Below are positions 55,106 to 64,000 of a stretch of DNA of 64,000 bases, in pieces. Within the stretch, counting starts at the first letter, position 1. Every line of letters starts with the position of its first letter. The notes below the pieces were generated by a model that saw nothing but the letters and a program-made list of their open reading frames with translations, had not been told where the DNA came from and searched no databases. The position numbers were made by a program, and so were the translations under genes. Source of the stretch: Chloridium humicola (lineage: Eukaryota; Ascomycota; Sordariomycetes; Chaetosphaeriales; Chaetosphaeriaceae); the NCBI GenBank assembly GCA_027569505.1, contig JAPDFF010000090.1, forward strand, positions 1 to 64,000. Direction: 5' to 3'.

Positions 55106-55268
55106 TGTCGAACCTACCCCTCTTCTATCTGCGTGGCCCAGCCCAGCCAGACAGTTTCCAGAATCAACGAACAACATCAACAACGCTGAACAACCCTTTG
55201 AGCTCCATCCTGGTGGTGATATTTGGTGCTGAATCAATTGCTTCATTCCCCGCGCAATGGTGCAATAG
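55106..55268 (+). repeat. Dispersed repeat, copy 3
   Basis: Shares the TGATATTTGGTGCTGAATC core and the flanking TCTATCTGCGTGGCCCAG and AATCAACGAACAACATCA blocks with the reverse complement of 12278-12476, and the core with 44340-44542. It lacks the left flank of the other two copies, where unrelated sequence joins at about 55106. The next 500 bp (55269-55797) has no supported gene. Confidence 0.85.
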
Positions 55269-55797
55269 AACCAAGCCCCATTGGCAATTGTGCGGACCAA
55301 CAACGGGATGAAGAAGAAATAGTAGCAAGGTACCTGCAGGTATTGAAGTTCCCCGAACACGAGAACACTCAAGACATGTGAGTAACAATCTCGCTGTCTG
55401 ACAAGTTGTTAGCAGACACGAGATCCCAAAAGCGGCCGCTGGGAAAGAGTAAATGAGTAAGGTAGGTAATTATTTACAATCACAAACATATTTTCTTGAA
55501 GATTCAATAACAAATCAAGAATGTTTCCACTCGTCGCAAGGGTGGGAGTTGCAGAAAGGGCGGTATTGGAACAACGAACAGAGAGCCGCGACTCACACAA
55601 GAAAGTAAAGAAAATGGTGATGTTCGCGAGAAGGGTATAAGACTGGAATTATCGGTCGGAACCGACCAACTCAGCGATATTTGCGTGCTGTGCTTAGTGT
55701 GCTATAGACCCTCTGCTGAGCAGTCCGACTCTTGCGCCTAGATGTCACCATCCTCCCCAGGCCGAAGTTCTGTCGATCACTTGACTTGAGGTTTGGC

Positions 55798-56327
55798 TCA
55801 GTCAGACTCGGAGTTGCCAACGACGAAATCGACTGCCTTGTCAATGCGATCCTCGATCATGTGGAAGAAGGCCACGCCACGGGCCATGGCCTTGCTGAGA
55901 CGGTCGTTAAAGAGCCCTGAGCCTTCCAAGTCGCGGACCTGACCAGCCACGCTGCCGACGTTCCGACCTAGAACCTATGAATGCCAACAGTCAGTCTTGA
56001 AAGTTCTTTTGCAGTTTGCCTATGTTGAACTCGACATTGTCAAGATGCCTGCCATGCCACGACACTTACTTCAGCAACAATGTCCCTCCTGAGACCGTCA
56101 CTAGTGACAGCGTCCCAGAGGTACGCCAACCAGACTTGCTGGTTCAGAGTCCAGGGGGTGTTGTAAAAGTGCTTGGACTATTGTAAGAAGAGTTAGAAAC
56201 ATCTGGTATACTGAGAGATCAGTGTCAGGTGCCCATCAGGGGTACTTACGCCCAGCGCGAAGTCGCCGATGTCCCATTCGGACCGGGGGACGTCCTGGAC
56301 GTTGCGATAATTCGCTGTGGATGCCAT
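55798..56327 (-). CDS. Unrecognised conserved-looking fungal protein, 120 residues, three exons
   Basis: Exons: 56327-56250, 56177-56070 and 55974-55798, all joined in phase 0 with GTAAGT donors and TAG acceptors. It opens MASTANYRNVQDVPRSEWDI, has a Trp-rich middle (TPWTLNQQVWLAYLWDAV) and a helical C-terminus (GSVAGQVRDLEGSGLFNDRL). There is no signal peptide and no full membrane segment. Three clean phase-0 introns and a protein-like composition argue for a real gene, though I cannot name a family. The intron/exon pattern is too regular to be chance. Confidence 0.65.
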
Positions 56328-57072
56328 GATGGTCGGTCAACTTGAAGACTTCCGTGTATTTTTGATGATCGCGAGCGACTTTCCGGTGTTGAAGGTTGCC
56401 GGTATGGATATTTGGATGGCTGCCTCAGCACAAGGGAAGAAGAGGAAAGTGTGAAGCGGTAAGAGCAGAGGGCCGCGGAAGGTTTTTAAATGAATTTACC
56501 TACTATTGTGATCGGTGATCAATAGCAAAGTTGTGATGAAAATGTCGATAGTGGGTTGCTTACTGATGTTGACAGGCTGGAACAAGACGCATCAACTGCT
56601 GCTGGACGAGGAGATATATCAACCTACCACTGAAGAATTACTCAGTGGGCCGGTGGAGTTGCACTTCAAGGCTTGATCCAAATATGGCTACCCGATATGA
56701 CCCAGGAGACTCAGAGAACGAATGTGTCGAGCGTGAGGCCGTAAGTTGATTCCAACCAAACGTGATATAGAAGACTGACAAGTCGGAGAAGCAAGCACTG
56801 TCACTGGACCTCTTGATCCGCAAGCCCGCTCACTATTATCAGCCTTGTTAGAGTCTATACGTTGAGACAACAGTATCAGGGGCGTTGAGGATGGAGCCGC
56901 GATGTTCCCCCGACGAACAGTACACTTATTCGCTCTGCCACAGGTCTTTTGTAGTAAACCCATGGTATAAGGTCCCAAGTAGTGGTTGTCTAGCGACGAC
57001 AATAAGCTAATATCCCTCTTTCTTGCCCCATTCAAGTCACATCTCCTTACATCCACAGCCCCTGATTACCGC
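56328..57072. other. Intergenic region
   Basis: About 745 bp of AT-richer DNA. Short frames on both strands without motifs. It contains the promoter of the 120-residue gene and the 3' end of the phosphatase gene. Confidence 0.4.
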
Positions 57073-58058
57073 TCAAACCGTGGCCGCCACAACCTCCCCA
57101 TTTCCATCCACTCCCTCAGCATCCGGTAACCCCTCTCCCAGCGGCACTCTCTCGTCCCAGCTCCACCCCATGCCTCCCTTCCTCGTCTCCTCCCGCTGCC
57201 TCAAGCTCGCTTCTCCAACCATCACATCCCCGTCTTCACTCTTTCCACCCTCGACAAAGTCGAAAATTCGATAATCACCATTCATGAACCACCACCCCGT
57301 CACACCAAGCCTCAGAAACCCAGAGTGCGAGACAACAATGACAGCCTTTTCCGGCCGGGAATAAAGCTCGTGCAGGACACTCTGGCCACGAGAGAGGATG
57401 GCTTGGCAGGAGTAGCCGTACACGGGGGCGGCGGCAGGGGAGGTCTTGTCCGGGTAGACGGGGTCGCATTGGGCGAAAGAGACTTGTGGAAAGAGGGGGA
57501 TGAGGGAGGCTAGGGGAGAGCCGGTGTCGCAGGGTTGGATTGAGTTTTCTGTTATGGCAGGGTGTTAGCGCTCCAGGCAACAAAAATGATGAAAGGAATA
57601 GAGTAAAGGTAGAAGGATGAATGGAAAAGACAAAAGAATGAAAGGAAATAGTTAAATAAGTTTAGAAGAAAGAACGCAAAAGGGAGTAAAAGAGCAAAGC
57701 TAGAAGACGGGGGTAGGAAGGGGAGAGACTCGCCCTGCCAACCCGCATGAGCAACGATCGGCACTCCTCGCTCAATAAGTTCGCCAAAGGCCAACAGAGC
57801 AGTCTCAATGGTTCGCTTCATGGGGCTGACGATGATGAGGCCAACATCAAAGTCTTTCGGTACCCTCGGCACGAGATTTGCCTTCAGCTGACTACATTGT
57901 TTCCGGCCAAGCTCGGACAGCTCAGGATCATGGAGGGTGTAATCTTGTGGAAGGTGTTAATGAGGTGATCAAAAGGAGTGGTCATTGGGAAGGGGGGACG
58001 TATTGTCGACGTTGTGGAGCGCCTGTGCGTGGCGGACGAGAACGATGGTAGGTGGCAT
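57073..58058 (-). CDS. Histidine phosphatase (phosphoglycerate-mutase-like) protein with unusual introns
   Basis: ATG 58058 opens MPPTIVLVRHAQALHN, where RHA is the catalytic RHG-type motif. The second block reads HDPELSELGRKQC and VSPMKRTIETALLAF; the last exon (57548-57073) carries AVIVVSHSGFLRL with the second catalytic His. These are the three hallmarks of histidine-clade phosphatases of the fungal GPM/SixA-like type. The exon 2/3 junction uses a non-standard GC-AG intron (donor GCGAGT at 57733, acceptor CAG at 57549-57551), which restores GWQEN. The exon 1/2 junction near 57990-57930 could not be solved: an in-frame TGA lies between, and no GT-AG pair links the two parts in frame. The gene may be damaged or the junction atypical. 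Confidence 0.7.
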
Positions 58059-58377
58059 TTTGATCAAAATGACTAAGTTGAAACACGATAATAAACAAAA
58101 CAAGGCCAAGTAATAACAAAACCACTTCAAGTTATCTAGAATCGACCGTCGGTTAACCCACCCCTTCTTACTGCTGATTTGGGCAAGTTGAGCGAGTCCA
58201 TGACACTGAGCAATGCTTGGCAAACATGGAGACACGGTGCGAACAGTCACTCCGCACCGACATTATGCCGCAATTGGTCCTCGATTATTCCGTATTAGAA
58301 CACCATCCGCTGCAAGGCTGCGCAGCCTCTCCAATTCCAACAACAACCATCCATCACATCACACGCCACCGCCCGCC
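58059..58377. promoter_or_regulatory. Divergent promoter region of the phosphatase and CTNNBL1 genes
   Basis: 319 bp between two head-to-head start codons. The plus-strand gene is preceded by a C/A-rich leader (ccatcacatcacacgccacc), typical of fungal 5' UTRs. Confidence 0.45.
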
Positions 58378-60291
58378 ATGTCAAGCATAGATGAGATCTT
58401 CCAGGTATGTGCCAACAATTTACGCTAGAATTACTGTTTAAACTCTCATCTAACAACTCTCCTTGCAGAAATCTGGGCTCCCCAGCAAACGAAAGCTGGA
58501 TCCTATGCGCGATCCAAGTACGCAACCTCAGATCCTCCCAATATGTACATTGTCTAACCACCCAGTTCTACCCTAGACGAGATCTACAAATCTGCCAAAC
58601 GCTCCTCTCACGCCTCTACCAGCCGACACACCCAGGTCGAAGACGACGACATCGAAGCCGGCCCGGCCCCCCCACCCGACAACGACGATGACGAAGGCGA
58701 CTACGGCCCCTCTGTGCCACCTCCCGACGACGAAGACGGCGATGACGAAGAAGGCCGCTTTTTCGGCGGCGGCATCACCGCCACGGAGCGCGAGATCCTC
58801 GACTTCATGGACACCAACCCCTCCACCACCGCCGACAGCGCCCCGCAACCCTCCGAAATCACCCTCCCCTGGCTCAAAAAGACGGCCCTCGCCTTCGAAA
58901 AGAAAATAACCCGCAACGCCGAACTCCGCGCTAAGCACGAGTCCGACCCGCCTAAATTCATCGACTCCGAAGCCGACCTCGACTCTGCCATCCGCGCGCT
59001 GTCCATCCTCTCCGAACACCCGGAGCTCTACCCCGACCTCGCCCGCCTGGGCACAGCAGGCAGTCTCGTCTCGCTGCTGGCGCACGAGAACACCGACATC
59101 GCGCTGGACGCGGTGGAGATCATCGGGGAGCTGACGGACGAGGACGTCGCGGCGGAGGAGGAGCAGTGGGGCGTGCTGGTAGATGCGTTGCTGGAGGCGG
59201 ATTTGTTGGGGTTGTTGGTTAGTCATTTGGGGAGGTTGGATGAGACACAAGAGGCGGATCGCGAGGGGGTGTATAAGGCGATGGGGGTGGTGGAGAACTT
59301 GTGTTCGAAGAAGGAGACGGTCGAGGTGGTGGGGGCGGATGAGGAGTTGGTGAAGTGGTTGTTGGAGAGGGCCAAGAGGCAGGAGAAGCCGGTGGGGCAG
59401 AATAAGCAGTATGCAGCGGAGATTTTGGCTGTGTTGGTGCAGAGCTCGAAGGTGAATAGGGCGAGGTTGGCGGGGATGGACGCGGTGGATGTTTTGCTGC
59501 AGCTGGCGGCGGCGTATCGGAAACGGGATCCTGAGAAGGGCAGGGAAGAGGAGGAGTATATGGAGAACTTGTTTGAGGCGCTGACGAGTCTTGTGGATGA
59601 GCCCGAGGGAAAGGAAAAGTTCGTTGAGGCAGAGGGCGTGGAGCTGTGCTTGCTAATGCTCAAGGAAGGGGAGAAACTGAGCAAGCAAGCGGCGCTGAGG
59701 TTGCTGGATCACGCGGCGAGCGGGCCGGCTGGGACATTAGTCTGCCAAAAGATTGTGGAGGCCGGCGGCTTGAAGACAACATTTACGATGTTCATGAAGA
59801 AGCAGCTCTTCATGGTAACGGAGCAGCTGGTGGACCTCTTTGCGTCCATGCTACGGCTGCTACCGGCCGACTCGGCAGAACGGATCCGCCTGCTTGCCAA
59901 GTTCGTTGAGAAGGACTACGAGAAGACGGAAAAGTTGGTCAAAATGCGGCGAGAGTATGCCGCGCGCTTGGAAGCAGAGCACGAGCAAATCAGGCGGAAA
60001 ATGAGGCGCTTGGGCGATGATGAGGTGGATGTTACCGCGGACGAATTTTTCTTCGATCGGATTGATGCCGGGTTGTTCACCCTGCGGACCGTCGATGTGG
60101 TCCTCGCTTGGTTGATCGCGGAGGATGACGGGGCCAGGAAGAAGATTCAAGCCCTGCTGGCGGATCAGGACGAAACTTTTGGCGTCATCAGGGAGACGAT
60201 CCAGGAGACGATCGACGGCATTAATGTCGAGTCGGAGGAGGGCAAGGACAGGAAGGCGATGCTGACGGCGCTGGTGCAATTTCTGCAGTAA
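58378..60291 (+). CDS. Beta-catenin-like protein 1 (CTNNBL1) homologue, three exons
   Basis: Exons: 58378-58404, 58469-58517 and 58577-60291, giving 596 residues. The first nine codons (MSSIDEIFQ) form a tiny exon. A basic stretch (SKRKLDP) and an acidic region (EDDDIEAGP, DDEDGDDEEGRFFGGG) precede the conserved body that starts EREILDFMDTN. Helical armadillo-type repeats follow: IRALSILSEHPELYPDLARL, VSLLAHENTDIALDAVEII, GVVENLCSKKE, then the FEALTSLVDE and RLLDHAASGPAG blocks characteristic of CTNNBL1. The protein associates with the Prp19/CDC5L spliceosome complex in other eukaryotes. Length and block order match the family. Confidence 0.92.
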
Positions 60292-60563
60292 CCGGGCAAC
60301 ATTATAACGATAGGGAACGTGTACGAGGGGCGAGCAGATACCAAGATACCACTGAGCCTCCGGCTCTTTAGATCATCCAGGCGTCCCTGCTGATTGATGT
60401 TACAAGTGGTAGACAGGGCCTTGTGATTCAGCCAACGCTATCCACCTTCGTCATTGTCCCCCGCACCAACCTCCCCTGTTTCCTGATATGGCGTTGAATT
60501 GGCGCGCTGCCTCTTCAACACCTCCCATCCCAGCCACATCCGCCATCCCCAAACTAGCGTTCC

Positions 60564-61223
60564 TCATGACACAGGCGCGGGGTGGACGTCAAAGACCGCC
60601 GACAGCAGATCGTCAATGACCTTGCCCTGGTTCTTCTTCCCGGCGGCTTTGATCTCCTTAATCTTGGCGTCGGCTTCCCGATTGGCCTCCTCTTCGGCCT
60701 CCTTGTTGCCTTGTGTATGCTGTGCATGGTCAGAACCTCCCCAGAGACTCGGATTCTTGGGCAAAAGTGTGTACCTCAGACTCAAACTTCTTGTACTCGG
60801 CCTCCTTCTTGGCCTTGTACGCCTCAATCTCCTTCTTGGCCTCGTCGCGGGCTTCCCTTACGCGCTTGGTGCGGTCTGGAGGGTGTCAGTGGTCGGTGTC
60901 GGGGAATCGAAGCTCGTGGGGCATACACTCGCGAGCTGTATAATACATGTCAGCTTGTGGCGAACGCAGAGTTGAGCTAGGTAAACGAACCCTTCTGGAC
61001 AATCTTGGATGCCTCCCTCTCGGCCTGTATCAGCCATGTCAGTTACCATCCCGCGTTGCGCTCCATTCTCTGTCTTGACCCCAGCTTCGTAGTCGAGGGA
61101 GTCGTACATCGAGAAGGGTCTGGATACCCGCCGAGTTTTGCGCCGACTGTGATATCTGTTAGTTGTGCTCGTGATAAGATGGGCAGAGGAGAGCCCCCAT
61201 GCGACAGCGTTGACCCGTACCAT
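60564..61223 (-). CDS. VMA10: V-type proton ATPase subunit G, six exons
   Basis: Exons: 61223-61221 (the ATG alone), 61146-61108, 61024-60991, 60935-60927 (9 nt), 60875-60775 and 60719-60564, giving 113 residues. The protein reads MSAQNSAGIQTLLDAEREAS, KIVQKARE, a charged helix (RVREARDEAKKEIEAYKAKK), then GNKEAEEEANREADAKIKEI and VIDDLLSAVFDVHP. This is the single long helix of subunit G, which pairs with subunit E in the peripheral stalk of the V1 sector on vacuoles and other acidic compartments. Every junction is GT-AG and keeps the frame. The size matches the family, about 114 residues. The ATG-only exon and the micro-exon are unusual but are required to rebuild the conserved protein. Confidence 0.92.
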
Positions 61224-61659
61224 CTTTGTGATGTGCTTCTCCTTCGGAACAACGGACAACAACAGGTGTAGCTGGTATCGCAATCGGCTTCGTCTCGTTT
61301 CTCTCGTGGTTTGATGTTGGGAATCAAGTCGTCTCGATGTTGGCGCAGCGGGATGTCGTTGTCGCAAGCAACGAGGCAGCGGATGCGGCCGAAGTGGGAC
61401 ACATGCTGCCGCCGCCAACCATTGAACCAACACCAGGCTGCGGAACAGCTCACCCCTGCCACCGCTGACGGCATGCCCCACCCCCATCCTGTGTTGCCTG
61501 CCGGGGGTCGAAAAAGCGGGCGGTGGCAGCTGGCAGAAAGTCGCATCCCGGCTGTCCTCGGCGTATCATCCGTCAACAACACTCGCAGCTGCCATGCCCA
61601 GCAACGAAAGCATGCCCCTGCAATAGCAGTCATCAACCCTCCACACCTCCCTCTTCACC

Positions 61660-62056
61660 ATGTCGCGCGCCTCAAAGCTCACCCTGATGGGCACCTCACT
61701 CTTCGCCCTCAGCACAGTGGTCTTTGTCCACTACCAGCAAAAAGCCGAGCAAGATGTTCGTCCCATCCTCCGACCTCCAACCTCCAAACCTTAACATCCG
61801 CCCACCACCTTCTTCTCCCTACCCAGCACTATCTAGATCCAACCTGGAAGCTAACCAACAACCTCAATCACAGGCAATGCATCAAGGCGTGATCCACGAC
61901 ATGGAGCGGCAGCGCATCAAGCGCGAGCGCCAGGCCGATTTCGACCTGCAGCGGGAGCTCGAGGCCGAGTACAAGAAGGAGCAGTCGGTGCGGGACACGA
62001 CGGGGGATTCTTCTCCGGGGTCAGGAGGAGGAGGGTCGGGCGGTGCTGGGAGGTAG
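61660..62056 (+). CDS. PET117-like mitochondrial cytochrome c oxidase assembly protein, two exons
   Basis: Exons 61660-61755 and 61874-62056, joined by GTTCGT/CACAG in phase 0, give 92 residues. The N-terminus has a short basic lead (MSRASK) and one hydrophobic helix (LTLMGTSLFALSTVVFVHYQQ), followed by a charged helix beginning MHQGVIHDMERQR and ending in a Gly/Ser tail. A membrane anchor plus HxGVIxDxERQ helix is the pattern of Pet117, an inner-membrane factor linked to haem a synthesis and complex IV assembly. The Gly-rich tail is longer than I expect for the family. It is divergently oriented from VMA10. Confidence 0.8.
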
Positions 62057-62611
62057 CATCCCACAGGGCTGAGGGGAGAAGAGCGACGGAGATACCCAAC
62101 GAGATGAACCAGCGTTTTGTGTTACGCATATAAATACAGGATAGACAGGGAAGAAGCTCTGTGATAGAGGACGAGAGACGATACAGATACCCATGTACGA
62201 TAATGTAACGCCACAGACCACTCATCTACAAAACAACAAAGGGTTCAGATTTAGGAGGTAGGTAACTCGGTCTATGGCACGGGATGATATATAACACCGA
62301 ACGATCCACTACCTGACCACCCTCCCTCATTACCAAACGTCCCAAGCACTCTCTCCTCGCCGGCAGACAGGCCGTGTCGCCCGTCCAGCCATCCTCTCCC
62401 TCGGCCATCACAGTCGAACGAAAACCCCATCGTACAAATCTTAACCCAAAAGCCGTTGCTTGCTGTCAAGAACCACGGCCAACCCGGTTTGATTAAACGA
62501 ACGAAACGCCCAAACGTCCCCCCGAATGCATGCAATTTTCTCTTCTGTAGCCCCCCTCTCCGTTTCTCTTTTGCACACCCCATCTCCACGAGTCCCTCCT
62601 TGTCTCACGGT
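62057..62611. other. Intergenic region between PET117-like and RPB2
   Basis: 555 bp between convergent genes. No supported gene; the sequence is pyrimidine-rich near RPB2, as in many 3' untranslated regions seen from the opposite strand. Confidence 0.4.
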
Positions 62612-64000
62612 TTAGCGCACCGAGATGCCCGAGCGGCTCGTAAACATGCGCGAGGCAATGTTCATGCTCATGAGCTCCTGGAACAGCAGCTTAGCCGCAT
62701 ACGGCATCTGCACCTGCGCAATCTTGGTCTTGTTCTTGCAGGGGCGGCATTCGAATGACTGTCTGCCAAGGTTTCTGTGTGGTCATGTCCGTCAGCAACC
62801 GCTTCTCGGAGGGGGGAAAGAATGAAAAACTTACGCAATAGGCGTCATCAACCCGCAAATCTCGCAGATATGCACCCTGAACGCATCTGACACCTCAAAC
62901 AGCCTCTCCTTCAAGAAGCTCGCCGCACCATGCGCAATCATGCAATCGCGCTCCATTTCACCGAAACGGAGACCACCATCCCTCGCACGACCCTCCACCG
63001 GCTGGCGCGTCATTATCTGCAGCGGGCCGCGCGCACGCGCGTGGATCTTGTCGTCCACCATATGGCGCAGGCGCTGGTAGTACGTAGGGCCGAAGAACAC
63101 CTGCGCGCGCAGCTTGCGCCCCGTGTGCCCGTGGTACATGATCTCAAAACCGCGGGACTGGTAGCCGTGTTCGCGGAGGAGCGACGAGACGCTGTCGACT
63201 GTGACTTCGGTGAAGGGGGTGGCGTCACCCTCCATGCCTTTGAGGGTGGAAACCTTGGAGAGGAGACACTCGATCAAATGGGCGATGGTCATACGGGAAG
63301 GAATGGCATGGGGGTTGATGATGATGTCGGGCGTGATGCCCTCGCACGTGAAGGGCATGTCCTCCTGGCGGTAGGTAACACCAATGGTACCCTTTTGACC
63401 GTGGCGCGACGCAAACTTGTCGCCGATCTGCGGGACCTTGGTCGTGCGCACGCGCACCTTGACGTACCGCATGCCGTCTTGGTTTGTGGTGAGAATGACC
63501 TGGTCGACGATGCCGCTCTCGGTGCTGCGCAGCGGCGTCGACGCGTCACGCTTGACGTGTTGTGTCGTCTGCTGGCCAAGCTCAGCGTTGCCCGGGTCGA
63601 TGGGGCACGTCTTGCCGATGATGATATCCTCGCCCGAGACGCGGATGCCGGGAGCGATGATGCCGTCGGCATCAAGTTTGTCATACGTGCTGCGCTTAAG
63701 CCTGAGGGTGTCGCTCCGGTTGGGCTTCTCAAACCGTTCCACAATGTTGATGCCGACTCGCTTTTCGCAGTCAGTGTAGGACCGGAAGAAGAGACTGCGG
63801 AAGAGCCCGCGGTCGATGCTGCTCTGATTCATAATGACAGAGTCTTCCTGGTTGTAGCCCGAGTAACAGGCAATGGCCACAATCGCGTTCTGCCCGGCGG
63901 GCAGCTCGCGGAACTTGAGGAACTCCATCGACCGTGTTGTAGCCAGCGGCTTCTGGGGATAGTAGAGAATGTTGGCCATGGTGTCCATGCGCCGGGAGTA
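62612..64000 (-). CDS. RPB2: RNA polymerase II second-largest subunit, C-terminal part; 5' end outside the window
   Basis: The last exon is 62774-62612 and the preceding one runs from 62835 past the window edge, joined by GTAAGT/CACAG in phase 2. The visible 440 or so residues include MANILYYPQKPL, YSGYNQEDSVIMNQSSIDRG, GDKFASRHGQKGTIG, PDIIINPHAIPSRMT, and the C-terminal clamp zinc site (CEICG, then CRPCKNKT). It ends in a segment containing YAAKLLFQELMSMNIA. These motifs distinguish Pol II from the Pol I and Pol III paralogues. The protein forms the wall and part of the active centre of Pol II. No defects are visible. Confidence 0.97.

Noticed and set aside
1..64000. CRISPR arrays, operons or bacterial-type signals
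   Set aside because: The window is clearly eukaryotic nuclear DNA with spliced genes; no regularly spaced short repeats were seen.

Overview
The window looks like nuclear DNA of a filamentous ascomycete. Genes carry short GT-AG introns of about 50-120 bp, there are intron-bearing tRNA-Arg and tRNA-Tyr genes, a giant PKS-NRPS, a Zn2Cys6 regulator, a Tad-like non-LTR retrotransposon, and one pseudogene with a clear repeat-induced point mutation (RIP) pattern. A Sordariomycete, perhaps of the Chaetomiaceae, is my inference; nothing in the window names the species. All exon junctions were read by eye from splice motifs and reading frame.

Left part (1-14.5 kb): a LINE copy cut by the window edge, then a gene destroyed by at least 11 in-frame TAA/TAG codons (2162-3673) with rearranged fragments of a second copy in inverted orientation beside it. 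Next come two decaying genes (a small secreted protein and an APH-type kinase fragment), a hypothetical protein, a PQ-loop membrane protein, tRNA-Arg, a dispersed repeat, a diverged tandem repeat and an ankyrin protein.

Middle left (15-27 kb): a DHA2-type MFS transporter, a small Cys-rich protein, tRNA-Tyr, a secreted S28 serine peptidase, an F-box protein, and a gene/pseudogene pair of a fungal 2EXR/F-box-like family.

Centre (27.5-51.5 kb): a biosynthetic gene cluster. It holds a 4004-residue PKS-NRPS (KS-AT-DH-cMeT-inactive ER-KR-ACP-C-A-T-R), a trans-acting enoyl reductase, a lipocalin-type Diels-Alderase homologue, a cytochrome P450, a small lipocalin-like protein, a FUS2/CcsE-type alpha/beta hydrolase and a Zn2Cys6 regulator. 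By family knowledge the synthase and trans-ER build a methylated polyene-amino acid chain released as an aldehyde. The hydrolase-type protein and the Diels-Alderase then act on the derived pyrrolinone, and the P450 decorates the product. The gene set matches cytochalasan clusters best; a decalin-pyrrolinone of the myceliothermophin type is the alternative. The actual product cannot be read from sequence.

Right part (52-64 kb): a MITE-like element with long inverted ends, a secreted M43 metalloprotease, another copy of the dispersed repeat, an unrecognised 120-residue protein, a histidine-phosphatase gene with odd splice sites, and a block of conserved housekeeping genes: CTNNBL1, V-ATPase subunit G (VMA10), a PET117-like protein and the 3' end of RPB2.
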